Shown here: piece by piece, positions 27,886 to 37,070 of the stretch
Position numbering within the stretch: the first letter of the stretch is position 1
How the letters are laid out: the number at the start of each line of letters is the position of its first letter
Origin: Bradyrhizobium prioriisuperbiae
GTDB lineage: Bacteria > Pseudomonadota > Alphaproteobacteria > Rhizobiales > Xanthobacteraceae
Length of the DNA stretch: 64,000 bases
Direction: 5' to 3'
Assembly: GCF_032397745.1 (NCBI RefSeq)
Contig: NZ_CP135921.1
Location: 5,196,501-5,260,500, forward strand
Notes under the pieces: generated by a model
The model's database searches: none
Told to the model about the DNA's origin: nothing
The model's input: the letters and a program-made list of their open reading frames with translations, nothing else
Made by a program: the position numbers and the translations under genes

Positions 27886-28248
27886 TCAGGTCGCCGGATG
27901 ATGCCAGAGATCGTGCCACCAGGTGATGAACTCGCGATCGGTCATCAGTTCCCAGGTTGCGAACAAGATGACCAACAGACCCGACACCACGCTGTTTGTC
28001 GTCGCCGCCGACGACTCGTAGCCGATCGCCCACGGAGCGGCCACCAGAGCCAGACCCAGCAGGATCTCTCCCCATTCCTCCAGATAGGATGGAACGATAA
28101 ATCCCTCGACGGCAAACAGAACGACGAACACGCCGAGCAGCACCGTGACCCAGGTCGCCGCTCCCGTGAAGCCCAGGGCAAACGGCGACGCCACCAGCCA
28201 CGCGCCCAGCAACAAGCTGACAACATCTTGCCAATGTCGAACACGCAT
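27886..28248 (-). CDS. SPW-repeat membrane protein
   Basis: A 120-aa protein with four hydrophobic helices and two SPW-type motifs, A-S-P-F-A-L-G-F (about 19-26) and A-A-P-W-A-I-G-Y. The ATG at 28248 has GAGGAGGAAG upstream; the open frame beyond it is not coding. Function unknown. Transcribed divergently from the HpnP-like gene. Confidence 0.85.
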   Translation of the reverse strand: MRVRHWQDVVSLLLGAWLVASPFALGFTGAATWVTVLLGVFVVLFAVEGFIVPSYLEEWGEILLGLALVAAPWAIGYESSAATTNSVVSGLLVILFATWELMTDREFITWWHDLWHHPAT

Positions 28249-28727
28249 GACGCTTCCTCCTCTGTACAAACCTCCCCGCCACTGTAAAATATATGGATGG
28301 TTCAAGGCGCACCCCAGATGCCGTGAACCAATTATTGATCGTGCGATCATCGCGGCCGGATAGCCGGCGGGCGACGGGGCGTAGCGTTTGCGGGCCAAAA
28401 TACAGAATCATGACAGGCGCATCATTTCGTGTGTGCTCCTCGCTTGTATGGTCCCCGGTAGGCCCGGTTTGTTCGAAAACTTCACAGCTGAATCGTTCAG
28501 GGCAGATTGACGCAGTGCAGGGTTGATGAGACGCGCCTTGCACCCGGACGTCGGCGATCCTAGGTCAGCCGCTCCGGCGCTCGCCGGTATGACCGGTAAA
28601 TGCCACAATTGCCGGGATTATTTCTGCATACAATCCGATGGCCATGGCACCAAAAGCCGGGCAAGCTGGTTGTGTGGGTGGGCCTGACTTGTGAAGACCT
28701 GACTTGCGGTTTCGATCGGGGGACTGA
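28249..28727. other. Divergent intergenic region of 479 bases
   Basis: Lies between the SPW protein and the HpnP-like gene and must hold both promoters. No clear -35/-10 pair, operator or RNA could be assigned by eye. Confidence 0.4.
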
Positions 28728-30317
28728 ATGCTGACTAACGGCGATTTGCCGGTCCGGAAGATCCTGTGCGTTTTTCCGCGCTATACCCCTTCGTTCGGAA
28801 CTTTTGAGTATTCCTATGCCCTGACCGACGGCGTGCAGGCCTTCATGCCGCCGCAGGGGCTTCTGGTGATCGCCGCCGTACTGCCCAAGCACTGGCCGGT
28901 CCGGTTCATCGACGAGAACATCCAGCAGGCAACGGCCACCGATTTCGAGTGGGCGGACGTGGTGTTCGTCAGCGGCATGCACATCCAGCGCCAGCAGATG
29001 AACGACATCTGCGCGCGGGCCCACGCCGCCGGCCGCACGGCCGCACTTGGCGGACCTTCGGTGAGTTCCTGTCCGGAATACTATCCGGATTTCGATTATC
29101 TGCATGTCGGCGAACTCGGCGACGCCACCGATCGCCTGATCGAACAACTGGCCCAGGATCCCTCCCGACCGGCACAGCAGGTGGTGCTGACCACCCTCGA
29201 CCGCCGCGACATGACCGAGTTCCCGCAGCCGGCCTACGAGCTGGTTCCGCTGACCAAATACTTCATCGGCAGCATCCAGTTCTCCAGCGGCTGTCCCTAT
29301 CAGTGCGAGTTCTGCGATATCCCCGCGCTGTATGGTCGCAACCCCCGCCTGAAGTCGCCACAGCAGATCACCGCCGAACTCGACAAGCTCTTGGAGTGCG
29401 GGCTCCTGGGCGCGGTCTACTTCGTTGATGACAATTTCATCGGCAACCGCCGCGCCGTGCTCGAACTGCTGCCGCATCTGATCGAATGGCAAAAACGCAA
29501 CGGTTTCGCGCTGCAGTTCGCCTGCGAGGCGACCCTCAACATCGCCAAGCGCCCGGAAATCCTCTCCCAGATGCGTGACGCCTATTTCACTACGGTGTTC
29601 TGCGGCATCGAGACCCCGGATCGCGATGCACTCAAGGCGATGTCGAAATCCCACAACATGATGGTGCCGATCCTGGAAGGCGTCCAGGAGCTCAACAAAT
29701 ACGGCATGGAGGTGGTATCCGGCATCATTCTCGGCCTCGACACCGACAAGCCGGATTCCGGCGAGACTATCCTCGAATTCATCGAGCAGTCGCAGATCCC
29801 GATGCTGACCATCAACCTGCTGCAGGCGCTGCCGCGCACGCCGCTGTGGGACCGGCTGAAGAAGGAAAACCGCCTGCTGCTGGACGACGACAGCCGCGAT
29901 TCCAATGTCGATTTCCACCTGCCGTACGACCAGGTGGTGCGGATGTGGCGCGACACTATGGCGCGCGCCTATACGCCCGACAAGCTGTTCGAACGTTTCG
30001 AACACCAGGATCGCGTCACCTATCCGAACCGGCTGACGCCGCCGAACAGCCCGCAGCGTGTCTCATGGCCCAACATCAAGCGCGGCCTGACCATGCTGGC
30101 GAAGATTCTCTGGAACGTCGGCGTGCGCAGCGACTATCGCCGCGAGTTCTGGAAGTTCATGTGGCCGCGGCTGAAGAAGGGCGACATCGAGCGCATCATC
30201 AGCGTCGGCCTCGTCGCACATCACCTGATCATCTTCGCCCGAGGCGCCGCCAGCGGCAAACAGACCGCATCGTATTATTCGACGCGGCTGCCGGGCGCGG
30301 CGGTTCCCGCGGAATAG
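28728..30317 (+). CDS. hpnP: B12-binding radical SAM protein, HpnP-like (hopanoid C-2 methylase family)
   Basis: 529 aa. N-terminal B12-binding-like Rossmann domain (about 10-150) with F-M-P-P-Q-G-L-L-V-I-A-A and F-I-D-E-N-I; radical SAM cluster motif C-P-Y-Q-C-E-F-C near 190; C-terminal DUF4070-like segment. Length and these motifs match HpnP, which methylates bacteriohopanepolyols at C-2 in Rhodopseudomonas and Bradyrhizobium. It stands alone, without hopanoid synthesis neighbours, and related methylases of unknown substrate share the architecture, so the exact role is probable rather than certain. Confidence 0.72.
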   Translation: MLTNGDLPVRKILCVFPRYTPSFGTFEYSYALTDGVQAFMPPQGLLVIAAVLPKHWPVRFIDENIQQATATDFEWADVVFVSGMHIQRQQMNDICARAHAAGRTAALGGPSVSSCPEYYPDFDYLHVGELGDATDRLIEQLAQDPSRPAQQVVLTTLDRRDMTEFPQPAYELVPLTKYFIGSIQFSSGCPYQCEFCDIPALYGRNPRLKSPQQITAELDKLLECGLLGAVYFVDDNFIGNRRAVLELLPHLIEWQKRNGFALQFACEATLNIAKRPEILSQMRDAYFTTVFCGIETPDRDALKAMSKSHNMMVPILEGVQELNKYGMEVVSGIILGLDTDKPDSGETILEFIEQSQIPMLTINLLQALPRTPLWDRLKKENRLLLDDDSRDSNVDFHLPYDQVVRMWRDTMARAYTPDKLFERFEHQDRVTYPNRLTPPNSPQRVSWPNIKRGLTMLAKILWNVGVRSDYRREFWKFMWPRLKKGDIERIISVGLVAHHLIIFARGAASGKQTASYYSTRLPGAAVPAE

Positions 30318-30446
30318 GGAACTCGGCGGGAACGGCGTGCAGCGTGCCTTGCAAACGCCGTCCCGGAGGATCAGACTCCCGAACTGTTAGGGGCGTCCTG
30401 CGCGTCGATCACGGTTGATGATCGGCGCACCAGAAGGAGAGACGCC

Positions 30447-30629
30447 ATGCGGGAGATGGAGATCCACGACATCGCGCGGCAGATGCTGGAAAAACACGGC
30501 GGCCAGGCCATCGCCCAGGCCGCGCGGAAAGCTGTGAATTACGAAGAACAAGGCAACGTCGAAGAAGCCAGGGATTGGCGGCACATCGAAGATGCCATGA
30601 AGATGATGCGCGGACCACACCAGAGCTGA
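30447..30629 (+). CDS. Small hypothetical protein, 60 aa
   Basis: A short acidic/helical protein (M-R-E-M-E-I-H-D-I-A start, conserved-looking D-W-R-H-I-E-D-A-M-K). A strong AGAAGGAG site six bases before the ATG supports translation. I recall similar short proteins in rhizobia but know no function. Confidence 0.7.
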   Translation: MREMEIHDIARQMLEKHGGQAIAQAARKAVNYEEQGNVEEARDWRHIEDAMKMMRGPHQS

Positions 30630-30753
30630 CGCGATCTCGGCGAGCGGCGTTCGATTTCGACGAATGCCGCGTCGCCTCTTCGTGTGCGTTACCGAGGTGA
30701 GAGTCTGCGACCCCTGCGCAAGGCTCACGTTTCCTGCACCGTGGCCTGGTCGC

Positions 30754-31458
30754 TCACACCGAGCGGGTGATGCCACCGTCCACGCGGATATTCTGTCCGG
30801 TGATATAGCCGGCGCCGGGGGAGGCGAGGAAGGCGATGGTCGCCGCGATTTCCTCGTTCCTGCCGTAACGTCCCATCGGAATGCGGGCGCGACGATCTTC
30901 GGTCTCCGGAAGGCTGTCGATGAAACCCGGCAGCACATTGTTCATGCGAACGTTGTTGGCTGCATACTTGTCCGAGAACAGCTTGGTGTAGGCGGCAAGG
31001 CCCGCGCGGAACACACCCGATGTGGGAAACAGCGGATCGGGCTCGAACGCCGCATAGGTCGAGATGTTGATGATCGTGCCGGCCTTCTGCGTCAGCATGA
31101 TCGGCGTCACCAGCCGGGTCGGACGAATGACGTTCATCAGATAGACGTCGAGCCCGTTGTGCCAGTCCTCGTCGGTCAGATCGAGAATCGGCGCGCGCGG
31201 GCCATGTCCGGCGCTGTTGACGAGGACGTCGATGCGGCCCCAGCGTGCCAGGGTCTCACCGGTCAGGCGCTGCAGGTCGTCGTTGGAGCGGTTGGAGCCG
31301 GTGATGCCGAGCCCGCCCAGCTCCCTGGCCAGGGCTTCGCCCTTGCCGGAGGAGGACAGGATGGCGACCTTGAAACCATCGGCGGCGAGCCGGCGTGCGG
31401 CGCCCGCGCCCATTCCGCTGCCGCCAGCAGTGATCACGGCGACCTTCTCTTCGGACAT
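30754..31458 (-). CDS. SDR-family protein lacking the YxxxK motif
   Basis: A 234-aa Rossmann-fold protein starting at 31458 with AGGAAAGGA upstream. The cofactor loop reads T-A-G-G-S-G-M-G, and V-N-S-A-G replaces NNAG. Where the catalytic Tyr-x3-Lys should stand, about 13 residues after I-S-T, the sequence reads G-V-F-R-A-G-L-A, so both residues seem lost. C-terminal G-Y-I-T-G-Q-N-I-R-V-D-G-G is normal. It is divergent from the kinase/ACAD operon. Possible loss of reductase function or another mechanism. Confidence 0.85.
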   Translation of the reverse strand: MSEEKVAVITAGGSGMGAGAARRLAADGFKVAILSSSGKGEALARELGGLGITGSNRSNDDLQRLTGETLARWGRIDVLVNSAGHGPRAPILDLTDEDWHNGLDVYLMNVIRPTRLVTPIMLTQKAGTIINISTYAAFEPDPLFPTSGVFRAGLAAYTKLFSDKYAANNVRMNNVLPGFIDSLPETEDRRARIPMGRYGRNEEIAATIAFLASPGAGYITGQNIRVDGGITRSV

Positions 31459-31740
31459 GTCGATCCTTTCCTGTCGAGACAATGGCCGGATGCCCCGGCC
31501 GGGCGACGTTGATATCACCAATCGGAACGCATGTGCGAGCGGGCAACAGCGACATCGGCGCGCGGCGATACCTCTCGGAGACTGGCAGCGACGCGCGGCT
31601 GCCCGCGCGTCAACGTCCGCAAGGCGATTTTTCGTGGTGCAGAATAAGCCTTTTCGATCCCCGCACCGCGGCATCGTTTTCACGTGGCTTTTAGTCAAGC
31701 CCTTAATTAACGTATCGCGGGAATGAGAATGGCGATGTGA

Positions 31741-32769
31741 ATGTCACGCTCGAATGAAGACACGACGGCATCAATGGCTGGGGACGATCTGGCTGATGTG
31801 TTGTTGCGGTTGATCCGCAGGCTGTTCGGCGAACGCTGTCGCGTGGCATCGATCAGCCGGCTGTCCGGCGGCGCCAGCAAGGAGACGCTGGCGTTCGATG
31901 CAATCGAGGAGGGGGGCGATCGCCGGCCGCTGATCCTGCGGCGGATGCCGCCACACACCAATGCCAAGGTGGGGGCGCCGGAGATCGAGACCGAGGCCGC
32001 GTTGATCACGGCGGCCATGGCGGCGGGCGTGCCGTCGCCGCGCGTGGTTCATGTGCTGGCGCCGGAGGACGAGCTCGGGCGCGGTTTCCTGATGCAGCGG
32101 ATCGACGGTGAAACCATCCCGCGCAAGATTTTGCGCGATGCGGCGTATGCCGGCTTGCGCCCGCGGCTTGCGCGCGAACTCGGCGGCATTCTGGCCCGCC
32201 TGCATGCGATTGATGTTGCCGGATTGCCTTCGCTGCAAACCATCACTGCCGCCGACGAACTGGCACAACTGCGCGAGATCTATCTGGCCGACGGCCAGCC
32301 GCGGCCGGTGTTCGAACTGGCGTTCCGCTGGATCGCCGAACATGCGCCGCAGGAGCCTAAGCCGTCGCTGGTGCATGGCGATTTCCGCCATGGCAATTTC
32401 ATTGTCGATGCGAGCGGCGTGCGCGCCGTCCTAGACTGGGAACTGACGCATCTGGGCGATCCGATGCGCGATCTCGGCTGGATCTGCACCAACGCGTGGC
32501 GCTTCGGCGGCATCGACAAGCCGGTCGGCGGTTTCGGCACGCTGGAAGATCTGATCGCCGGTTATGAAGCGGCCGGCGGCGGCAAAGTCGACGTGGCGCG
32601 GGTGAAATTCTGGGAAACCTTCGGGTCGCTGCGCTGGGGCGTGATGTGCCTGGGCATGCTGGCGCGCTATGAGCGCGGCGGCGACCGCTCGATCGAACGC
32701 GCGATGATCGGCCGTCGCGCCTCCGAAAACGAGATCGATCTGTTGCGTCTTCTGATGCCGCGAAGGTAG
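31741..32769 (+). CDS. APH-type phosphotransferase (LvaA-like; kinase part of ACAD10/11-type systems)
   Basis: 342 aa. Aminoglycoside-phosphotransferase fold with catalytic loop V-H-G-D-F-R-H-G-N-F and metal loop V-L-D-W-E-L-T-H-L-G-D-P. Followed after 4 bases by a DUF6285 gene and then an acyl-CoA dehydrogenase. That order matches lvaA-lvaB-lvaC of levulinate catabolism in Pseudomonas putida, where LvaAB phosphorylates a 4-hydroxyacyl-CoA. In animals the kinase and dehydrogenase are fused as ACAD10/11. The start could also be the ATG at 31774. Confidence 0.85.
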   Translation: MSRSNEDTTASMAGDDLADVLLRLIRRLFGERCRVASISRLSGGASKETLAFDAIEEGGDRRPLILRRMPPHTNAKVGAPEIETEAALITAAMAAGVPSPRVVHVLAPEDELGRGFLMQRIDGETIPRKILRDAAYAGLRPRLARELGGILARLHAIDVAGLPSLQTITAADELAQLREIYLADGQPRPVFELAFRWIAEHAPQEPKPSLVHGDFRHGNFIVDASGVRAVLDWELTHLGDPMRDLGWICTNAWRFGGIDKPVGGFGTLEDLIAGYEAAGGGKVDVARVKFWETFGSLRWGVMCLGMLARYERGGDRSIERAMIGRRASENEIDLLRLLMPRR

Positions 32770-32773
32770 AGCC

Positions 32774-33148
32774 ATGCAGGACCGTCCCGATCCCATCGAC
32801 CTCGTCCGCACCGTCGCACAGACGCTGCGCGAGAAACTGATGCCGCAACTGTCGGGCAGTTCGGCGTTCGAGGCCCGCGTCGCCGCCAATGCGCTCGACC
32901 TGGTCGCGCGACAGCTCGAACGGGCCGATGCGTCCCATGCGACCGAGATGCAGCGGCTCGAGAGCCTGCTGGACCGCACCGGCACGCTTGAGGATCTCAA
33001 CCGCGAACTCTGTGCGCGCATCACCGATGGCCGGCTTGCGGCGGATGATCCCGGCCTGAAACAGCATCTGTGGGCCACCACCCTCGACAAGCTCGCGGTG
33101 GACCAGCCGACCTACGCCGCCTACCTTGCCGAAAACAACAAACAATAA
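32774..33148 (+). CDS. DUF6285 small protein (LvaB-like partner)
   Basis: A 124-aa helical protein without known catalytic motifs. It sits between the kinase and dehydrogenase genes, 4 and 18 bases away. In the lva system the small partner is needed for kinase activity; the same role is inferred here from position and size. Confidence 0.8.
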   Translation: MQDRPDPIDLVRTVAQTLREKLMPQLSGSSAFEARVAANALDLVARQLERADASHATEMQRLESLLDRTGTLEDLNRELCARITDGRLAADDPGLKQHLWATTLDKLAVDQPTYAAYLAENNKQ

Positions 33149-33166
33149 GACCAGAAGGAAACGCCG

Positions 33167-34453
33167 ATGGACTTCTCGCTGCCACCGGAACTCACTGCCT
33201 ATCTCGCCGAGCTCGATTCTTTCATTGCGCGCGAAATCAAGCCGCTGCAAAGCGATGATGATAACGAGCGCTTTTTCGACCACCGCCGCGAATGGGCGCG
33301 CACCGATTTCGACAATGACGGACTGCCGCGCCACGAATGGGAAGCACTGTTGCGCGAGGCGAAAAATCGAGCCGACCGCGCCGGGCATCTGCGTTATGCG
33401 CTGCCAAAACGTTATGGCGGCCGCGACGGCACCAATCTCGGCATGGCGGTGATCCGCGAGCATTTCGCGAGCCAAGGGCTCGGCCTGCACAACGACCTGC
33501 AGAACGAACACTCTATCGTCGGCAATTTCCCCGTCGTCATCATGCTCGACAATTACGGCACCGATGCCCAGAAGGAACAGCTGATCGAGGCCAGCATCAC
33601 CGGCAAGGCGCGGATTTCTTTCGGCCTGACCGAGCCCAATCATGGCTCCGACGCCACCCATATGGAAACCCGCGCCGTGCGCGAGACGCGCAACGGGGTC
33701 GCAGGCTGGCGCATCGACGGCGAGAAGATGTGGACCACCGGCATGCATGTCGCGACCCATTGCGCGACATTCGTCCGCACCTCCGGCAAGGACGGTGACG
33801 CCACCGGCATCACCTGTTTCCTGGTGCCGACGCAAACGCCCGGCGTCAAGATCGAGGAATACATGTGGACCTTCAACATGCCGACCGACCACCCGCGCGT
33901 CAGCTTCACCAATGTGTTCGTGCCGGATGACGCATTGTTCGGCCCGGTCGACCGTGGACTGGCGCTGGCGCAATGCTTCGTGCACGAGAACCGCATCCGC
34001 CAGGCAGCAAGCTCGCTCGGCGCCGCGGTCTATTGCATCGAAGAGAGCGTGCGGTATGCGCGGGAGCGCAAGCCGTTCGGCAAGCCGCTGGCCGACAACC
34101 AGGCGATCCAGTGGCCGCTGGTCGAACTCGCGACCCAGGCCGAAATGCTGCGGCTGTTGATCCGCAAGACCGCCAGCGAAATGGACGGCCTGTCGCGTGA
34201 TGCGATCGAAAAGACGCTCTCCGACAAGGTCTCGATGTGCAACTACTGGGCGAACCGTCTCTGTTGCGAGGCCGCCGACCAGGCCATGCAGGTGCATGGC
34301 GGCATGGGTTATTCACGGCACAAGGCGTTCGAGCACATCTACCGCCATCACCGCCGCTACCGCATCACCGAAGGCAGTGAGGAAATCCAGAAACGCAAGA
34401 TCGCGGCTTTCCTGTTCGGCTTCATCGGCCCGCGCAAAGTGAAGGCGGGATGA
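33167..34453 (+). CDS. Acyl-CoA dehydrogenase (LvaC / ACAD10-11-like)
   Basis: A 428-aa ACAD family member with G-L-T-E-P-N-H-G-S-D (about 148-157), W-T-T-G-M for FAD contact, the Q-V-H-G-G-M-G-Y segment and C-terminal T-E-G-S-E-E-I-Q-K. Ribosome site AGAAGGAAA. In the lva pathway the partner enzyme turns the 4-phospho-acyl-CoA into a 3-hydroxyacyl-CoA; this is the proposed role. Ordinary acyl-CoA dehydrogenation is the alternative. Confidence 0.88.
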   Translation: MDFSLPPELTAYLAELDSFIAREIKPLQSDDDNERFFDHRREWARTDFDNDGLPRHEWEALLREAKNRADRAGHLRYALPKRYGGRDGTNLGMAVIREHFASQGLGLHNDLQNEHSIVGNFPVVIMLDNYGTDAQKEQLIEASITGKARISFGLTEPNHGSDATHMETRAVRETRNGVAGWRIDGEKMWTTGMHVATHCATFVRTSGKDGDATGITCFLVPTQTPGVKIEEYMWTFNMPTDHPRVSFTNVFVPDDALFGPVDRGLALAQCFVHENRIRQAASSLGAAVYCIEESVRYARERKPFGKPLADNQAIQWPLVELATQAEMLRLLIRKTASEMDGLSRDAIEKTLSDKVSMCNYWANRLCCEAADQAMQVHGGMGYSRHKAFEHIYRHHRRYRITEGSEEIQKRKIAAFLFGFIGPRKVKAG

Positions 34454-34458
34454 GTGCG

Positions 34459-34576
34459 AATTCCTCATCCTGAGGAGCGGCCGTTTGGCCGCGTCTCGAA
34501 GGATGAGGCCCGGGCGGTGGCTTCGGTGGCCTCATGGTTCGAGACGGCGCAACTGCGCCTCCTCACCATGAGGAAT
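34459..34576. repeat. Inverted intergenic repeat (CTCATCCTGAGGAG type)
   Basis: AATTCCTCATCCTGAGGAG on the left and CTCCTCACCATGAGGAATT on the right form the outer arms. It follows the acyl-CoA dehydrogenase stop and may end the operon. Confidence 0.72.
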
Positions 34577-34594
34577 TAGGGCTGGCCGAATGGC

Positions 34595-35665
34595 GTGATC
34601 CATGCCGGCCCCGAAACCGGGTTGACCTTTCGCGCGGTCGCGGGTGACATGCCCTGCATGAGGCGCCCGACCATCTTCATCGCGTTGTTCGGCCTGCTGG
34701 CGGGGGCCGCCGTTCGTTATTTCGGCGACGATGCGATCGAGGCGACGGTCGCCAACTATCTGCGCAGTGCCCTGCACGGGATGGGGCTCGCGCTGACCGG
34801 CTGGGCGGTGCATGTCTATTTCACGTCCGGCCGCAGCGCCTGGGCCAGCCGCCGGCCGCTGTTGGTCGACATCGCGGTTCGCTCGGCGAGCATGGCTGTT
34901 GTCGTGGCGCTGGTCGCCATCGGCCTGCAAGCGCTGCTCTACGGACAGCGGATCGAGGCGCACTGGCTGACCGACAGTTTCCCCCGGATCGTGGCGGTGA
35001 CGTTTGGCTTGTCGCTTTTGATCGGAATAGGCTTCGAGCTGACCCGACTGGTCGGCAGCCGGGTGCTGTTCAATGTCGCACTGGGGCGGTACCGGCGACC
35101 TGTGCGCGAACAGCGTGTGTTGATGTTTCTCGATCTGGCGGGGTCGACGTCGCTTGCGGAATCGATGGGTGAACTGCGGGTGCAGGATCTGCTGACCCGC
35201 TTTTTCTCCGACATCGATGGCGCGATCGTCGCGCACGGTGGCGAGGTTCATGCCTATGTCGGGGACGAGGTCATCGTGACGTGGCCGCTCGAAAGCGGGG
35301 TGTCGGAGATCCGCTGTATCGATTGTTTCTTTGCGATCGCGGATTGCGTTGCGGCGAAAGCGGAGTCTTACCGGCGCGAGTTCGGCATGGTGCCGGGCTT
35401 TCGCGCCGGCCTGCATGCGGGTCCGGTGGTGATCAGCGAATGCGGCAATTCGCATCGCCAGTTGGCTTATTTCGGCGACACGGTGAACGTGACGGCGAGG
35501 CTGCAGGAACACTGCAAGGCAGTGGGACGGAATTTACTGCTGTCGGCCGATCTGCTGCAGCATGTGCGGCCAGGAGCGGGCCTGATTGTCGAAGCGCTCG
35601 GCGAAGTTCAATTGCGCGGCCGCGCAGCACCACTTGAGGTGTTCGCGGTGGGGCGTGGCGAATGA
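34595..35665 (+). CDS. Membrane-anchored class III adenylate/guanylate cyclase
   Basis: 356 aa from GTG at 34595; ATG starts at 34649 or 34658 are equally possible. Four hydrophobic helices occupy about 28-150. The cyclase domain follows: F-L-D-L-A-G-S-T (first metal Asp), V-G-D-E-V-I-V-T-W (second metal Asp), and [10 protein letters not shown] with the Asn and Arg of the transition state. All key residues are present, so it is probably active. Four-helix membrane modules of this kind are typical of rhizobial cyclases. The ligand is unknown. Confidence 0.86.
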   Translation: MIHAGPETGLTFRAVAGDMPCMRRPTIFIALFGLLAGAAVRYFGDDAIEATVANYLRSALHGMGLALTGWAVHVYFTSGRSAWASRRPLLVDIAVRSASMAVVVALVAIGLQALLYGQRIEAHWLTDSFPRIVAVTFGLSLLIGIGFELTRLVGSRVLFNVALGRYRRPVREQRVLMFLDLAGSTSLAESMGELRVQDLLTRFFSDIDGAIVAHGGEVHAYVGDEVIVTWPLESGVSEIRCIDCFFAIADCVAAKAESYRREFGMVPGFRAGLHAGPVVISECGNSHRQLAYFGDTVNVTARLQEHCKAVGRNLLLSADLLQHVRPGAGLIVEALGEVQLRGRAAPLEVFAVGRGE

Positions 35666-35668
35666 ATT

Positions 35669-35753
35669 TGTAGCCCGGGCGAGCGGAGCGACCCCGGGGT
35701 TTCTGACTCAGTGAGTGTGATTCCCGGATATCGCTGCGCTCATCCGAGCTACG
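35669..35753. repeat. Intergenic palindromic repeat (TAGCCCGGGCGAGCG type)
   Basis: Starts TGTAGCCCGGGCGAGCG and ends CGCTCATCCGAGCTACG. It lies between the convergent cyclase and ligase genes, where a bidirectional terminator would be useful. Confidence 0.72.
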
Positions 35754-35754
35754 A

Positions 35755-36978
35755 TCAACGTTCGTCGGCAATCACCTTGCCATCGTTCGGCAGTGATCCC
35801 GGGGCGACGAGATCGACGCCGCCGCGCAGCTTGGTCACGCCCTGCAGCGTCGTGGCGAGTTCAGTGCGCAGGCTGTCGCTCGCAGCATCGGCCTCCGCCC
35901 GCAGCGTCATGGCATCGGTCTCGCCGTCGCGGCTGACGACGAGGCGCAGCCGCCCCAGCGCGGGATGACGTTTGCCGATCTCCGCGATCTGTTCGGGGCG
36001 GATGAACATGCCCTTCACCTTGGTGGTCTGGTCGGCGCGGCCCATCCAGCCCTTGATCCGCATATTGGTGCGCCCGCACGGGCTCGTGCCGGGGAGGGCG
36101 GCGGTGAGGTCTCCGAGCGCGAGCCTGATCCAGGGATGGTGCGGATGGAGCAAGGTGACCACGATTTCGCCGACATCGCCGTCGCGTACCGGATCGCCGG
36201 TGCCCGGCTGGACGATTTCGAGGATCAGGTCCTCGTTGACCACAAGGCCTTCGCGCGCCGACGTCTCATAGGCGATGAAGCCGAGATCGGCGGTGGCGAA
36301 CGCCTGATAGGCGTCGATGCCGCGGCTTTTCATCTCGTCCTGCAGCGATTTCGGGAATGCCGCGCCGGACACCAGCGCACGCTTGATCGAGGAGACGTCG
36401 CGGCGCGCGTTTGCGGCGCTGTCGAGCAGGATCTTCAGAAAATCCGGCGTGCCGGAGTAGGCCGACGGCCTGTAGGCGTCGATCAGCTCGAACTGCTGTT
36501 CGGTGTTGCCAGGGCCGGCCGGGATCACGGCGCAACCGAGCGCGCGGGCCGAGCCGTCGAAAATGAAGCCGCCGGGGGTGAGGTGGTAGCTGAAGGTGTT
36601 GAGGACGACGTCGCCCTCGCGAAAGCCGGCGGCAAACAGCGCGCGGGCGCCGCGCCAGGGATCGGCTTCCCGCGACTCCGGCTCGAAGATCGGCCCGGGC
36701 GAGGTGAACAGGCGGGCAAACGACCCCGGTGTTTCGTGCACGAAGCCGCCGAACGGCAGGCTGGCCTTGTGCAAGCCCGGCAGGTCGGCCTTGCGCAGCA
36801 CCGGCAACCGCGCCAGCGCCGCGCGGCTGGTAACCCCCGCGGGATCGACGCCGGCCAGCCGTTCCGCATAGGCGGGCGCGGCCATCGCGCACCGCAGGAT
36901 ATCCGGCAGGCGCGCGAACAGCTCGGCTTCGCGCGCGGCGGGGTCCTGGATTTCGCTGATGTCGTAATGGTCGGTCAT
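35755..36978 (-). CDS. Phenylacetate-CoA ligase (PaaK)-like AMP-binding protein
   Basis: A 407-aa adenylate-forming-type protein. The AMP/PaaK fold shows in L-P-V-L-R-K-A-D-L near the start and in G-R-A-D-Q-T-T-K-V-K-G-M-F-I-R-P near 310-325, the hinge region of PaaK. The usual glycine-rich ATP loop (S-S-G-T-T-G) is replaced by F-T-S-P-G-P-I-F-E. Relatives with this change exist, so it may be a distinct subgroup. Substrate unknown. Start has AGGGAA upstream. Confidence 0.82.
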   Translation of the reverse strand: MTDHYDISEIQDPAAREAELFARLPDILRCAMAAPAYAERLAGVDPAGVTSRAALARLPVLRKADLPGLHKASLPFGGFVHETPGSFARLFTSPGPIFEPESREADPWRGARALFAAGFREGDVVLNTFSYHLTPGGFIFDGSARALGCAVIPAGPGNTEQQFELIDAYRPSAYSGTPDFLKILLDSAANARRDVSSIKRALVSGAAFPKSLQDEMKSRGIDAYQAFATADLGFIAYETSAREGLVVNEDLILEIVQPGTGDPVRDGDVGEIVVTLLHPHHPWIRLALGDLTAALPGTSPCGRTNMRIKGWMGRADQTTKVKGMFIRPEQIAEIGKRHPALGRLRLVVSRDGETDAMTLRAEADAASDSLRTELATTLQGVTKLRGGVDLVAPGSLPNDGKVIADER

Positions 36979-37070
36979 GGCTTATTCCCTGGGTTCGGGC
37001 CGATTGCGCTCCACCCTCGACGTGCTATCAGACGGCTTCTCTCCGCCTTGGAGATGGTCCGGGACACACA

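Noticed and set aside
32399..34297. A 632-codon minus-strand frame
   Set aside because: Antisense to the LvaC-like and DUF6285 genes, whose motifs and ribosome sites are clear.
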